This document shows positions 18,242-27,188 of a DNA stretch of 40,438 bases, one piece after another. The position numbers were made by a program, and so were the translations under genes. Source of the DNA: Ignavibacteriales bacterium (GTDB lineage: Bacteria > Bacteroidota > Ignavibacteria > UBA10030). The stretch covers positions 1-40,438 of the forward strand of contig JACPUH010000042.1 in NCBI GenBank assembly GCA_016192345.1, read 5' to 3'. Under the pieces are notes generated by a model. The model saw only the letters and a program-made list of their open reading frames with translations, was not told the DNA's origin and searched no databases. Each line of letters starts with the position of its first letter. Position 1 is the stretch's first letter.

Positions 18242-18546
18242 GGGAAGTTTTCCCCGCTCCCGGAATACCATCGAACCCTCGTACTGATGCATCTGGGATG
18301 CTTACGTATCCCGCTGCAAACCATGAGGGATTTCCCGCTTCTTAGGATTCCGCCGACCAAGCGGGATTCAAGAGGCGGAACACAAAACGCAAAATCCGCG
18401 GGGATAATAAACCAAGGTAAGTGGTCATTCCCGTATATTTTTGTCGGCCCGTCCACTTGACTGCGTCAGGCAGTCTCGGGCGGGGAATCTATTATTGATG
18501 AAACCAGGTCCCGGGCAAAATGCGCTTCACCCAGAACCCTTGAATG
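18242..18546. other. Gene-free stretch between divergent tRNA-Ala and mazG
   Basis: No gene is seen. The stretch holds a short perfect inverted repeat at 18459-18475 (GACTGC, 5-nt loop, GCAGTC) with no T-run after it, so it is not a clear terminator. The two divergent promoters flank this stretch. Confidence 0.4.
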
Positions 18547-18578
18547 GTTGCTTCTCCACCGACTTTTCTGTAAGATTG
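18547..18578 (+). promoter_or_regulatory. Bacteroidota-type promoter of mazG
   Basis: GTTG at 18547-18550, a 20-nt spacer and TAAGATTG at 18571-18578 match the Bacteroidota consensus with one mismatch in each box. The predicted start, near 18584, leaves a short leader holding the AGGAGG ribosome binding site of mazG. Confidence 0.6.
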
Positions 18579-18599
18579 CACCTCAAATAGGAGGACTGA

Positions 18600-19382
18600 G
18601 TGAGGGAACTGGAAACCGACAAACTTTTTCTTGAATATTTGACCGTGGTCCGCCGCCTGAGGAAGGATTGTCCCTGGGACCGCGAACAGACTCATCAATC
18701 CATCAGACACAGCCTCATAGAAGAGGCCTACGAAGTGGTCGAAGCCATAGACCATAACGACTTAGGCGAATTGAAAAAGGAGTTGGGAGACCTTTTGCTT
18801 CATGTTGCCCTCCATGCAATCATGGCTGAGGAGAAAAAAGCCTTCAATATCGAGGATGTGCTGAAAAGCTCGATGGAGAAACTCATACGACGACACCCGC
18901 ACGTCTTCGGCGAGACAAAGGTCGAGAGTGCCGGACAAGTGAAGGCCAACTGGGAAAAAATTAAAATGAGCGAAGGGAGAGACTCCCTGATGGACGGGGT
19001 TCCGAAGGAACTTCCTTCCCTCCTCAGGGCACACCGCCTCCAGGAAAAGGCCTCGAAGGTCGGGTTTGACTGGAAGGAGAAACGCCACGTTTGGGAAAAG
19101 GTGCGCGAGGAGATCGACGAATTGCATCATTCGGAAAACAAGGGGACTCCGGAGGAAACGGAGGAAGAGTTCGGCGACCTCTTGTTCGCCCTGGTCAATT
19201 ACTCCCGGTTCCTCAACGTCAATCCCGAAAACGCGCTCCGCAAATCCACAGAGAAGTTCATCCGGCGGTTTCAGGGAATCGAGCAGGAGTTGAGGCGACG
19301 GGGAAAACGTGTTGAGGAATCAACCCTCGAAGAAATGGACGAACTTTGGGACGCAAGGAAAAAATCCGGGAACGGCTCGTAA
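18600..19382 (+). CDS. mazG: Nucleoside triphosphate pyrophosphohydrolase MazG
   Basis: The 260-residue enzyme hydrolyses NTPs and dNTPs to monophosphates and pyrophosphate, which clears aberrant nucleotides and can affect (p)ppGpp signalling. It has two MazG repeats. The first begins with CPWDREQTH at 24-32 and carries the metal site E41-E42-x-x-E45 and E61-x-x-D64; the second repeat (about 165-255) has EEFGDLLFALVNYSRF. The start is a GTG at 18600, six bases behind a strong AGGAGG; no nearby ATG fits. It stands alone on the plus strand, converging on phoH, whose stop codon lies 28 nt away with no recognisable terminator between. Confidence 0.95.
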   Translation: MRELETDKLFLEYLTVVRRLRKDCPWDREQTHQSIRHSLIEEAYEVVEAIDHNDLGELKKELGDLLLHVALHAIMAEEKKAFNIEDVLKSSMEKLIRRHPHVFGETKVESAGQVKANWEKIKMSEGRDSLMDGVPKELPSLLRAHRLQEKASKVGFDWKEKRHVWEKVREEIDELHHSENKGTPEETEEEFGDLLFALVNYSRFLNVNPENALRKSTEKFIRRFQGIEQELRRRGKRVEESTLEEMDELWDARKKSGNGS

Positions 19383-19410
19383 CCCCCCTTCCCCTCCTCA
19401 CTCAGCCAAC

Positions 19411-20415
19411 CTACGGAGTGTTTTCCTCCGGTCTCTTCGCCTCTCCGCCGCTTCCGTTCTGGAACCGTTCATAGGCATTGATAATATCCTTCACGAGCCG
19501 GTGCCGGACAACATCGGAGGCATCCAGGTACGCGAAGCTCACCCCCTGAACCGACTTCAACACCTCCTGGATCTGGACCAGCCCTGAGACCGTTTTCTGC
19601 GGGAGGTCGATTTGCGTGATGTCGCCGGTGATGATGGCGCGCGAGTGAGCCCCCAGCCGGGTGAGGAACATCTTCATCTGCATCGCAGTGGCATTCTGCG
19701 CTTCATCGAGGATCACGAAGGCATTGTGGAGCGTTCGCCCCCTCATATACGCCAGTGGAACGATCTCGATGATCCGCTTCTCCATATAACTCTTGAGCTT
19801 TTCGGCCGAAAGCATATCGTCAAGCGCATCGTAGAGCGGACGGAGATAGGGATCGACCTTCTCGCGAAGATCTCCGGGAAGGAATCCCAGACTTTCCCCC
19901 GCCTCGACTGCCGGCCGCGCCAACATGATCTTGGTGACATCACGATTCTTCAAGGCAGCCACCGCCAACGCAACAGCCAGGTAGGTCTTGCCGGTCCCCG
20001 CCGGCCCGATTGCAAAGACGATGTCGTTCTTCTTGACCTGTTGGATGTACCCTTTTTGTCCGGCGGTACGCGCCTTGATAACACCGATGCGTGTGTAGAG
20101 GATGGAATAATCGGAATCGTCGCCGGGAACCTCCTTCGGCACTTCGGGCGACGAGCCGTTCACCGTCACCAGGTCGATCACCGTGTCGACGTCGTTCGGC
20201 GTCAGGTTCCCGTTTTTATTGAGAATATAGATCAGCTCTTTAAAGATCTTCTCGATCTTGGCCGTTTCGATCGGGGACCCACGCAGCATGATCTGATCGC
20301 CGCGCACGGTGATGGTCGCATCGAACCGCTCCTCGATCATCTGAAGATTTGCATCGTTGAATCCCAACAGCTGAACGACATCTACTCCCGCGAGCTGAAG
20401 CTTTCGTTCGACCAA
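19411..20415 (-). CDS. PhoH family ATPase
   Basis: The 334-residue protein has an N-terminal KH-like RNA-binding region (about 15-65) and the PhoH P-loop domain with Walker A GPAGTGKT at 137-144, the family blocks TRIGVIKARTAGQKGYI before it and LARPAVEAGESLGFLPGDL after it, and Walker B VILDEAQN near residue 230. PhoH-like proteins are probable RNA helicases or ribonucleases linked to phosphate starvation and RNA turnover; in many bacteria they sit next to ybeY, which is not present here. The start is a TTG at 20415: an in-frame TAA lies three codons upstream and AGGAGG lies about 11 nt upstream, so no other start is possible. Confidence 0.92.
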   Translation of the reverse strand: MVERKLQLAGVDVVQLLGFNDANLQMIEERFDATITVRGDQIMLRGSPIETAKIEKIFKELIYILNKNGNLTPNDVDTVIDLVTVNGSSPEVPKEVPGDDSDYSILYTRIGVIKARTAGQKGYIQQVKKNDIVFAIGPAGTGKTYLAVALAVAALKNRDVTKIMLARPAVEAGESLGFLPGDLREKVDPYLRPLYDALDDMLSAEKLKSYMEKRIIEIVPLAYMRGRTLHNAFVILDEAQNATAMQMKMFLTRLGAHSRAIITGDITQIDLPQKTVSGLVQIQEVLKSVQGVSFAYLDASDVVRHRLVKDIINAYERFQNGSGGEAKRPEENTP

Positions 20416-20446
20416 TCTGTCTTATCCCTCCTGTGAAAAGTACCGG

Positions 20447-20494
20447 AAAAAAGCGAAACGCCCTCCGCGCTGCTTAGCGCAGCGTGAGGGCGTT
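20447..20494 (-). terminator. Rho-independent terminator after the LysM gene
   Basis: On the minus strand a strong hairpin (AACGCCCTC with GAGGGCGTT, plus an inner CGCTGC/GCAGCG stem around a 5-nt loop) is followed by TTTCGC and a run of six T. It lies between the LysM gene stop and the phoH start, so it ends the lipoprotein-LysM operon and isolates phoH. Confidence 0.88.
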
Positions 20495-20549
20495 CCGAAG
20501 CATTGTACAACGGAAGAAATCAAAGGAACCGTGAGCGATCGTCCTCCAC

Positions 20550-21311
20550 TTATTGGGCCGAGCCCGCCGCCTGTTTGCGTTGCCAGTAGGAACGGGCTGC
20601 CGCTTTTTCGTCCTGCGTCAATTCACCCTTCGGTGGGATCTTCAGTTTCTGACCCGGCTTGATAATATCCGGGTTGCTGATCTGGTCCTTGTTCCCCTGC
20701 CAAATCTTCGGCCACATGAATGCGTTGTCATACACTGCCGGTTTCTTGGCAATATTCCACAAGCAATCACGGTCCCGGGCCCAGGTCCCGACCGTATAGG
20801 TCTGCATCCCGGCAGACTCCAGCGACCGGCGCAACGCGTCGACGCGATTCTGTTGTTCCTTCAACCTGTCATAGTACTTGGGGAGCAGGCTCAGTTTGTT
20901 GTTCCGTGCCTCGTCGATCATCTTCTGCACATCGTCAATTTCCCCCTTGCGGGCCCAGAGATCCTGGTTGGAAAGACGGGAAAGTTCGTTGACCTTCGAA
21001 TCGATCTGATCCAGCATGGCCGCAAAGGCCCGCTCGGATTCAGGGGTTGCGCCCACCAAGGCCAGCAAATTATCGTTGCATTTCTTGATCGCCGCCACCT
21101 TCTCTGCATCGGTCTTCTTCAACTGGTCAACCTCGGCCTGAAGCGTGTTAAGCTTTGACCGGAGCTCGTCCCGTTTGGCGGTCCATTCGTTCATCTGTTT
21201 CTGCCACTCATCCTTGGTCATCTCCTGGGCAAGAACTCCGGTGACCATCACCAATGCCGCCAGCGCGACCAAACTCATTCTTCGTACGACGTTCATGATC
21301 TGATTCTCCAT
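20550..21311 (-). CDS. Secreted coiled-coil protein with C-terminal LysM domain
   Basis: The 253-residue protein has a signal peptide likely cut after VLAQ (residue 29), a long charged helical region with heptad character (about 35-165) and one LysM module at 171-228 (YTVGTWARDRDCLWNIAKK ... NPDIIKPGQKLKIP), which binds peptidoglycan glycan chains. The first ATG is at 21311; an in-frame ATG at 21296 also has a GGAG site and gives an equally good signal peptide, so the start is uncertain by five residues. It is co-transcribed with the small lipoprotein gene just upstream, and both products are predicted coiled coils in the periplasm. A role in fixing the envelope to the cell wall is inferred. 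Confidence 0.85.
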   Translation of the reverse strand: MENQIMNVVRRMSLVALAALVMVTGVLAQEMTKDEWQKQMNEWTAKRDELRSKLNTLQAEVDQLKKTDAEKVAAIKKCNDNLLALVGATPESERAFAAMLDQIDSKVNELSRLSNQDLWARKGEIDDVQKMIDEARNNKLSLLPKYYDRLKEQQNRVDALRRSLESAGMQTYTVGTWARDRDCLWNIAKKPAVYDNAFMWPKIWQGNKDQISNPDIIKPGQKLKIPPKGELTQDEKAAARSYWQRKQAAGSAQ

Positions 21312-21329
21312 GTTTAGATGGTCCTCGGA

Positions 21330-21581
21330 TTACATTCCTTTGAGGCGCTCCTGCACAACCTTGGTATCCTGTTCGCATTGGTTCAGCTGAGCGCTTTTAT
21401 CGGCAATCGACCGATTCAGAGCCGATTTTTCAGACTCTTTCGTCGAAATCTCCCGCTCGAGGGAGGCGACTTCAGCCTTCAGGCTCTCCAACTGCTGGAG
21501 CTCCTCTGCGTTGGGCTTGCTGCTGCAACCCGAGGCCACAAGCATCACCACAGCCCCCGCCACAATCAGTGTTTTTTTCAT
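21330..21581 (-). CDS. Small coiled-coil lipoprotein (Lpp-like in layout)
   Basis: The 83-residue protein has a lipoprotein signal ending in LVASGC (Cys19) and then one long helix with strong heptad pattern (EELQQLESLKAEVASLEREI and onward to the C-terminus). In size and layout it resembles Braun-type lipoproteins, but no homology is claimed and there is no C-terminal lysine for peptidoglycan linkage. ATG 21581 is preceded by GAGGAGAGG; the longer frame back to 21662 lies in the leader. It is the first gene of a two-gene operon with the LysM protein, 18 nt before it, with a strong promoter and a terminator at the end. Confidence 0.85.
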   Translation of the reverse strand: MKKTLIVAGAVVMLVASGCSSKPNAEELQQLESLKAEVASLEREISTKESEKSALNRSIADKSAQLNQCEQDTKVVQERLKGM

Positions 21582-21647
21582 AAGAACCTCTCCTCTATGC
21601 TTTGTTACGGATCCACCTGGAAAACCGCATTCTGAAAAACCGCTGGT

Positions 21648-21676
21648 AGTATAAGGATTCAAGCTGGAAAAGTCAA
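21648..21676 (-). promoter_or_regulatory. Promoter of the lipoprotein-LysM operon
   Basis: On the minus strand TTGACT (21676-21671), a 17-nt spacer and TATACT (21653-21648) give a near-consensus sigma-70 type promoter; read in the Bacteroidota way it is CTTG-N20-TATACTAC. The predicted start, near 21641, leaves a leader of about 60 nt before the lipoprotein ATG. Confidence 0.78.
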
Positions 21677-21733
21677 GAAAAAGATACCGGCTGCCGAACT
21701 TCTGTTAGGTTGGTCACACACCCCGCGTCATTC

Positions 21734-22438
21734 TCAGAGCAAGCCTCGTTGAGCGAAACTCGTCATCCCGCCGGAGGCCAGGATGATATGATCGTGGACG
21801 GGAATTCCAAGGATTTTCCCCGCTTCCGCAAGTTGTTTGGTAATGGCGACATCCTCCTGACTCGGTTCGGGGTTTCCGCTCGGATGGTTGTGTATAAAAA
21901 TTACACTGGCCGCCTTCTCTTTTATTGCGTCGTGAAAGCATTCCCGGGGATGAACAAGCGAGGAATTCAACGTTCCGCTTGTGATCCGGACTTCCTTCAA
22001 GAGCTGATTGGCCGAGGTCAGGAGCAACGACCAAAACTCTTCATGATTCAAATCATGAAACCTTCCGCCGTACCGTCGGGCAACGTCTTCGGGAGATCGA
22101 AAGACCGGCTTCGTATTCCCGTCGCTTGCCGGCAGTCTACGGAGCAGCTCGAATGCCGCCACGATGGCCGTCGCGCGCGCCGGGCCTATTCCCCATTCCC
22201 TCAAATCCGTCGGAGTCATGGTCGACACTTCACGCAACGTTCGGCCCCCCGACAAAAGTTTCCTTGCAAGGTCGAGGGCCGTCATCCCCTGCACCCCGGT
22301 CCGGATGAGAATCGCGAGCAACTCGGCTTCGGTGAGAGACGAAGCTCCTTGCCGGATCATTTTTTCCCGCGGGCGCTCCCCTTCCGGCCACTCTTTTATC
22401 GTCGAACTCAAACGCCCCGCTCTTTTCCTCTCCTCCAT
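21734..22438 (-). CDS. radC: RadC family JAB/MPN domain protein
   Basis: The 234-residue protein has an N-terminal helix-hairpin-helix-like region (about 15-100, with LTEAELLAILIRTGVQG and LREWGIGPARATAI) and a JAB domain with the zinc motif HNHPSGNPEPSQED near residue 175, i.e. H-x-H followed by S and D. RadC proteins are common and conserved but their role is unsettled; the early link to DNA repair was withdrawn for E. coli. The ATG at 22438 has AGGAGG repeats upstream, whereas the longer GTG start at 22459 has no site. It lies 25 nt after the TPR/binding-protein gene and ends the ABC operon. Confidence 0.92.
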   Translation of the reverse strand: MEERKRAGRLSSTIKEWPEGERPREKMIRQGASSLTEAELLAILIRTGVQGMTALDLARKLLSGGRTLREVSTMTPTDLREWGIGPARATAIVAAFELLRRLPASDGNTKPVFRSPEDVARRYGGRFHDLNHEEFWSLLLTSANQLLKEVRITSGTLNSSLVHPRECFHDAIKEKAASVIFIHNHPSGNPEPSQEDVAITKQLAEAGKILGIPVHDHIILASGGMTSFAQRGLL

Positions 22439-22463
22439 CCTCCTCCTCCTCCGAGCCACTTTC

Positions 22464-24485
22464 TCACTCGAATGACGTAATCTCCTGTTGTGCTACATCA
22501 ATTTCTGCAATTTTCCGCACCTGGCGATTCCGATACTGAAGGACGCTGAGAACCGAGTTGACACGCGATCCGCCGATCGAAATTCGTCCATGGGCTCCCT
22601 CGAACTTCCGGATCCCCGTCAACGCTGACGCGATCTCATTCCGCCGTGTCGCCCCCTGCCCTATGACCTTCAAGACCAATTTCATCGCATCATACCCGAA
22701 AAGCATATTACGCGTCGGCTGCTTGCCGGTGCCGGACCGGAATTTTCGACTGAACACCTTGTAGGGCTCTGCCTGTGCATCCCAGTGCGCGTCGGTGGTG
22801 AAAATAACCCCGTTCGCGTACTGACGGTTCTGTTCCAGTTCGTTCAAATCCTCCCAATTCCCCGTCCCGAGCATCTGGGCCTGGAAGTTGAAGTATCGAA
22901 GGTGCGAGGTCACGATACCGATCTCCGATGATGCAGCGATCGGTAAAAAGATCGCATCGATATTGGTCACCGGAATACCAAGACTGTCGATTTTGACTCG
23001 CACGAGTTGCAGCGGGATCATCAGGGAGTCCGCCAGCCGTTTCCCCTCAACCCCGAAAAGGAACTCCACCGGAACGCTCGCACTCTTTTGTATCAGTGAA
23101 TCCAGGACGGTTTGGGGAACCCCCCCCGTGAGAAACTTCTGCATTTCATCGCGTTTCATCCTGGAGGAAAACGAGACCATGTACGTATCCAGCCGCTCCA
23201 ACGCCTTGCGGCGCATCGCTCCGAGTTGCACGCGCAAATCCGTTTCACCAGGCCGATACCACTGCACATCCACCATCTCGCCCCCCAACTGCATCACCTC
23301 CTGCTCAAACGCATACGCCATGGACTTCCCCGTCGTATCGTTCGGGGCAAGGATTGCAAAGCGGCGCGCGTTCCGTCGTTCAAAAGCGACCTGCGCCACG
23401 GCACGAGCCCGAACGGACAAATCCGGATTGGCCTGGAAGATATATTCGCCGATCCCTGCAAGGCCATCGGCGGTGGCTGTCGGAGTAATCAATGGTACGC
23501 CGAACGAATTTGCAATCCCGGCGCTTGCCTGAACCTCGTTACTGAATGCCGGACCGACGATCGCCACAATGTCGTCCTCCGCTCCCAATTCTGAGACTTG
23601 CCGAGCAGCCACTCCCACATCGAACTCCGAATCCCGTACCACAAGGTTCACCTTCGGCATCGCTTCCGTATTATACTCGTCCGTGGCAAAACGAATGCCG
23701 TCGAGAAGCTCCTCCCCCAATTCACCTTCAAGGGATCGATCCGTCTGGAGCATCAGGGGGAGAACGACGCCGATCTTCACCACCCCGCTCCGCTCAATAC
23801 GTTGCAGAAGCGCGATGGCTTGCTCAACCCCGGCGCGGGCAGGAGATTGAACAACGAGGGGCCAGAGAAGTCCCCGCGCGCCCTCCACTTCCCCCATACT
23901 CCATAGCTTCTCCGCTTGGACAACCGTCAGCCTGTTCCTGATGCCCGTCCCCCCGATCTGAAGAACAACTCTCTCCAGCTGATCGGCCGAAAAGTGCCGG
24001 CGCGCGATGGCAAAGAGCAACCCATCGGCACGCGCTTTCAGAGTGTCGTCGGCAGAGGTCTCAAGGACCTCCAGCAACTCGAGAGCCGCCTGTTCATAGT
24101 CACCGGATTGGTACGAACACAGGGCAAGCGTGTACCGGGCATCGTCCAGGAAGAGTGATTCGGGATAGACATCCAGCAGCGTGCGTAACAACCGCCGGGC
24201 AGCGGTCAGGGTTCCGAGTTGGTAGTTGGATTTGGCCGCCATGATCAACGCCGCGGTCGCGCGATGGCTTCCTCCGAACTCATCGGCAATCTGGAGAAAT
24301 CGGTCGAGGGCCGCCTGATAGCGCCCGTCCCGGTATCTCGCCATCCCTTCATCAAAAAGACGCTCGGCTTCAACACGGAAGATAACGCTGTCCGGCAGGG
24401 GGGATGAAACAGGGCGGGGGTTGGAGAGCGCGACACAGGACCACGTGAAGAGCACTCCGGCAATGAGCGTTCGGGCAAACATCAA
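22464..24485 (-). CDS. TPR plus periplasmic-binding-protein fusion (LpoA/LivK-like)
   Basis: The 673-residue protein has a signal peptide (about 1-21), a TPR solenoid (about 35-225, with FDEGMARYRDGRYQAALDRF and ALCSYQSGDYEQAALELLEV) and a type I periplasmic binding fold of the Peripla_BP_6 / LivK group (about 235-670, with VVKIGVVLPLM, IVAIVGPAFSNEV, FAILAPNDTTGKSMA and FGYDAMKLVLKV). TPR followed by this fold is the layout of LpoA, the outer membrane activator of penicillin-binding protein 1A, although no clear lipobox is present here. It could instead sense an amino-acid-like ligand. It starts 4 nt after the TPR gene and is part of the operon with an ABC permease and ATPase. Confidence 0.85.
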   Translation of the reverse strand: MMFARTLIAGVLFTWSCVALSNPRPVSSPLPDSVIFRVEAERLFDEGMARYRDGRYQAALDRFLQIADEFGGSHRATAALIMAAKSNYQLGTLTAARRLLRTLLDVYPESLFLDDARYTLALCSYQSGDYEQAALELLEVLETSADDTLKARADGLLFAIARRHFSADQLERVVLQIGGTGIRNRLTVVQAEKLWSMGEVEGARGLLWPLVVQSPARAGVEQAIALLQRIERSGVVKIGVVLPLMLQTDRSLEGELGEELLDGIRFATDEYNTEAMPKVNLVVRDSEFDVGVAARQVSELGAEDDIVAIVGPAFSNEVQASAGIANSFGVPLITPTATADGLAGIGEYIFQANPDLSVRARAVAQVAFERRNARRFAILAPNDTTGKSMAYAFEQEVMQLGGEMVDVQWYRPGETDLRVQLGAMRRKALERLDTYMVSFSSRMKRDEMQKFLTGGVPQTVLDSLIQKSASVPVEFLFGVEGKRLADSLMIPLQLVRVKIDSLGIPVTNIDAIFLPIAASSEIGIVTSHLRYFNFQAQMLGTGNWEDLNELEQNRQYANGVIFTTDAHWDAQAEPYKVFSRKFRSGTGKQPTRNMLFGYDAMKLVLKVIGQGATRRNEIASALTGIRKFEGAHGRISIGGSRVNSVLSVLQYRNRQVRKIAEIDVAQQEITSFE

Positions 24486-24489
24486 GACA

Positions 24490-25395
24490 TCAGGAACGGA
24501 TGGGGGTGGATAATTTCAATTCTCTCGTCCCTTCGAGAGCTTTCGTATGGTGGGGTTCAAGCTGAAGGGCCCGCTCAAAACACTCACGGGCATGTTCGAC
24601 ATCGCCTCGCCGGAGAAACAGAAATCCGAAATCAACCACCGCGTCCGTGAGCATCGGGTTCAACTCGAGAGCTCTCCGCAGATACCGCTCCGCTTCATCG
24701 AGGCGTTGCAGAGAGATCAGCGTCTCCCCGCACATATGCCACGCGCGCGGCTCATTCGGATCCATCTCAATGGCCTGGACGAACTCCTCGTACGCTTTAC
24801 GCCAATCATACATCTTGGCGTACGCGAGACCGAGCAGGTAATGACCGATCCAGCTATAGGGGTCGTCCTTGACCGCCTGTTTCAGGCACTGGATCGCTTC
24901 GGCATGGGCACCCCTGCGCACCAGCAATTCACCGAGGGATTCATTGATCTTCGGAAAATGGGGATCGACTTTCTTGGTGCGCTTAAAATAGACTTCGGAG
25001 AGTTTCGGGTTGCCGCGGTAGTAATAGGCGAGCGCAGTGTTAAAGTTGAGGTGCGCTTTGAGATCGCGACTCAACCCGCTCTCGCGGCCAAGCAATTTCT
25101 TGTAATAGACCAGGGCGCGCTGGTGTTGTCCGAGCTTCAAGAACAGGTTGCCGGCAAGAAAAAGGATCTCCTGGGGCTCTGCACTCGAGGAGACCGCCCG
25201 CAGCAGGCTTTTCTCCGCGGCTTCATACTGCTTGAGTTCGAAATGAACGTAGGCCAACTCCACCCACGCGATCTCGAGCCCGGGCGCGTTCGATGTTATC
25301 TTGTGGTAAACCTGAAGGGCATGGAGGTACTTCCGTTCGTCAACGTAGGAACGGGCCTGATCCAGCCATTGTGCGATTGTGGGTTCGTCGATCAT
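24490..25395 (-). CDS. TPR protein
   Basis: The 301-residue protein is built almost wholly of tetratricopeptide repeats: KYLHALQVYHKI, KQYEAAEKSLLRAVSS, GQHQRALVYYKKLL, GNPKLSEVYFKRTKK, GAHAEAIQCLKQAV, YDWRKAYEEFVQAIEMDP, QRLDEAERYLRRALELNP and GDVEHARECFERALQLEP, about eight units. There is no signal peptide, so it is predicted to be cytoplasmic and to hold protein partners. The start is ATG 25395 (MIDEPTIAQW); the open frame continues far upstream, but that part is the antisense of the permease gene. The Shine-Dalgarno sequence is poor. It lies between the permease and the fusion protein, which makes a scaffolding role in that system likely. Confidence 0.82.
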   Translation of the reverse strand: MIDEPTIAQWLDQARSYVDERKYLHALQVYHKITSNAPGLEIAWVELAYVHFELKQYEAAEKSLLRAVSSSAEPQEILFLAGNLFLKLGQHQRALVYYKKLLGRESGLSRDLKAHLNFNTALAYYYRGNPKLSEVYFKRTKKVDPHFPKINESLGELLVRRGAHAEAIQCLKQAVKDDPYSWIGHYLLGLAYAKMYDWRKAYEEFVQAIEMDPNEPRAWHMCGETLISLQRLDEAERYLRRALELNPMLTDAVVDFGFLFLRRGDVEHARECFERALQLEPHHTKALEGTRELKLSTPIRS

Positions 25396-25454
25396 CAAGC
25401 GATAAGATAGAAATCGGGTTTGTGAATAGCAATACGGCGCCGGTGAACGCGGGA

Positions 25455-27152
25455 TCAGAAGTCCCGCTGGAGGGAACGCATCCCTATGAACACCGAGATG
25501 CCGGTCACTGCCGCGGAGATCATCCCGAAGATGGTCCCCGGGACGACGATGATCTTGAAATCGAACGGCAGGAAAAGGAAGAGCGATTCGAAATAGCGAA
25601 ACAACGGTACGCTGATGATGACAACGAGCGTGATCAGATACACCAGAGAGAGAAGAAATGTGAGGGTAGCCCCTTGTGACGACGCGATGCGGATCGGGTT
25701 CTTCTCCTGAAAATTCGAAAAATATCCCCCGAACCCGAGGTTCAACGCAACCAGAGAAAGCGACACCCAGACCGCGCTGAAGAGGCCAAAATACATCAGC
25801 AACGGCCGCCGCTCCGTGAGAGCCACGAACGGGATATTCGACGCCACCGCAATCAGCAAGGCAAGTCCCATGACCAGGGCCAGGGCGATCAGGAATTTTA
25901 AGAAATACACCTTGTTGAGGTTGAGCGGCGAACTCCGTTGCGACCAGAATGCCGTCCCCTCCAGGCTCAGACTGGGAAAGACAAACCGGAGCGCCAGCGA
26001 ACATGACAGGAACACACCGAAGGCATACAACACCAGGTAGGTCATCGCCTGGATGTTGGTGACGCGCACCCCGAGGTTCAGGTTCCTCACACTCAGTACG
26101 AAGATCACCACCAGAACCGCCATCAGGAGCAGGTGAATCCACTGGCTCGGTTCGCGGAAAAACGTAAAATACTCCTTCTTGAGGAGCGACTCGATCTGGG
26201 GAGGGAGGATCGATTCCTTCCGGAAGTCGAACCGCTTGATCCGTCTCCCCGCCTCAACGGAGTTGCTGGAGGCCTGTACTTCGAATGTGACGAGCCAGCT
26301 CCGGTAGTAGAACCGGTGTGCAACGAACAGGCACAACACGAACATCCCGGCCGTCACAAGCAGCAACAAGGCGGCGAAGGGCATGGCCATGGCCGGTTCC
26401 CCTTTCGCAAAGAAGAAAAGAAAATCCGCCACCCAGTTATTCGGAAGGAACTTCAAAAAGCCGGGATCAAATTGTACCAGATACTGATCCACGTTCGGAT
26501 AGTACATCGACACCCTGTTCACCAGCTTGATGGGGTTCGTGAACCGGAAGAAGAGAAAGACAAAGGCTGCGTACGACGAGCCGATCACGACCATCACTTT
26601 CCGGAACCCCCACCGGCTTGCGACCTTCATCACCGACATCAACACCAGCACCGCCAGGCAAGCCGAAAGGAACATAAACGGCACGAGGACCCCCACCAAC
26701 ACACCCAGAAACGTGTACCATGGATACCCGAAGTACGACCCGTAGCCGAACAACACCATGAACGCCACCAGGAAAAGCGTGGACGAGCTGTAGAGAAAAT
26801 TGTCGAGGAACTTCAGGATGAAGATCTGGGTAAACGTCACCGGCTTGGTGAAGAGGAAATTCACCTCGGCCGACTTATAGAGCGTGGCGTAGGAGACGAT
26901 GATGTTTCCCATGTTGACCGCCATGAAAAACACGAACAGCATCATCGAGATAAACCGGTGGTAGAGGAACAACCCGATGCGCGTTTGTTCCATGATAAAC
27001 CGCGTCATCTCGTACGAGCCCACGTAGGCGACCAGTCCGAATCCCCCGAACACCAGGAGCGACCCGATCCCCCGGATGGCGGTCACCATCCGCGGATCAA
27101 ACGTCGTCTTGAAGAAGGAAAGAAATTTATATTTGAGGATATGGAGAAGCAT
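25455..27152 (-). CDS. ABC transporter permease (putative ABC exporter, ABC_tran_2 type)
   Basis: The 565-residue protein has about twelve hydrophobic segments and matches the putative ABC exporter family (Pfam PF16949) in overall layout: N-terminal MLLHILKYKFLSFFK, the SAEVNFLFTKPVTFTQIFILKFLDN block after helix three that resembles the coupling region of ABC-2 exporters, and a central soluble linker with RKESILPPQIESLLKKEYFTFFREPSQW. It is large enough to make one complete membrane unit as a fused dimer. It follows the ATPase gene by 36 nt. The substrate is unknown. The start at ATG 27152 fits the family; its ribosome site is weak. Confidence 0.87.
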   Translation of the reverse strand: MLLHILKYKFLSFFKTTFDPRMVTAIRGIGSLLVFGGFGLVAYVGSYEMTRFIMEQTRIGLFLYHRFISMMLFVFFMAVNMGNIIVSYATLYKSAEVNFLFTKPVTFTQIFILKFLDNFLYSSSTLFLVAFMVLFGYGSYFGYPWYTFLGVLVGVLVPFMFLSACLAVLVLMSVMKVASRWGFRKVMVVIGSSYAAFVFLFFRFTNPIKLVNRVSMYYPNVDQYLVQFDPGFLKFLPNNWVADFLFFFAKGEPAMAMPFAALLLLVTAGMFVLCLFVAHRFYYRSWLVTFEVQASSNSVEAGRRIKRFDFRKESILPPQIESLLKKEYFTFFREPSQWIHLLLMAVLVVIFVLSVRNLNLGVRVTNIQAMTYLVLYAFGVFLSCSLALRFVFPSLSLEGTAFWSQRSSPLNLNKVYFLKFLIALALVMGLALLIAVASNIPFVALTERRPLLMYFGLFSAVWVSLSLVALNLGFGGYFSNFQEKNPIRIASSQGATLTFLLSLVYLITLVVIISVPLFRYFESLFLFLPFDFKIIVVPGTIFGMISAAVTGISVFIGMRSLQRDF

Positions 27153-27188
27153 GGAAGAGTGCGACCCTCAAGGGAGCCGGGCCGTCTC

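Noticed and set aside
25396..26142. N-terminal extension of the TPR gene by about 250 residues
   Set aside because: It is antisense to the permease gene and has Pro/Gly-rich shadow composition; the TPR repeats begin at ATG 25395.
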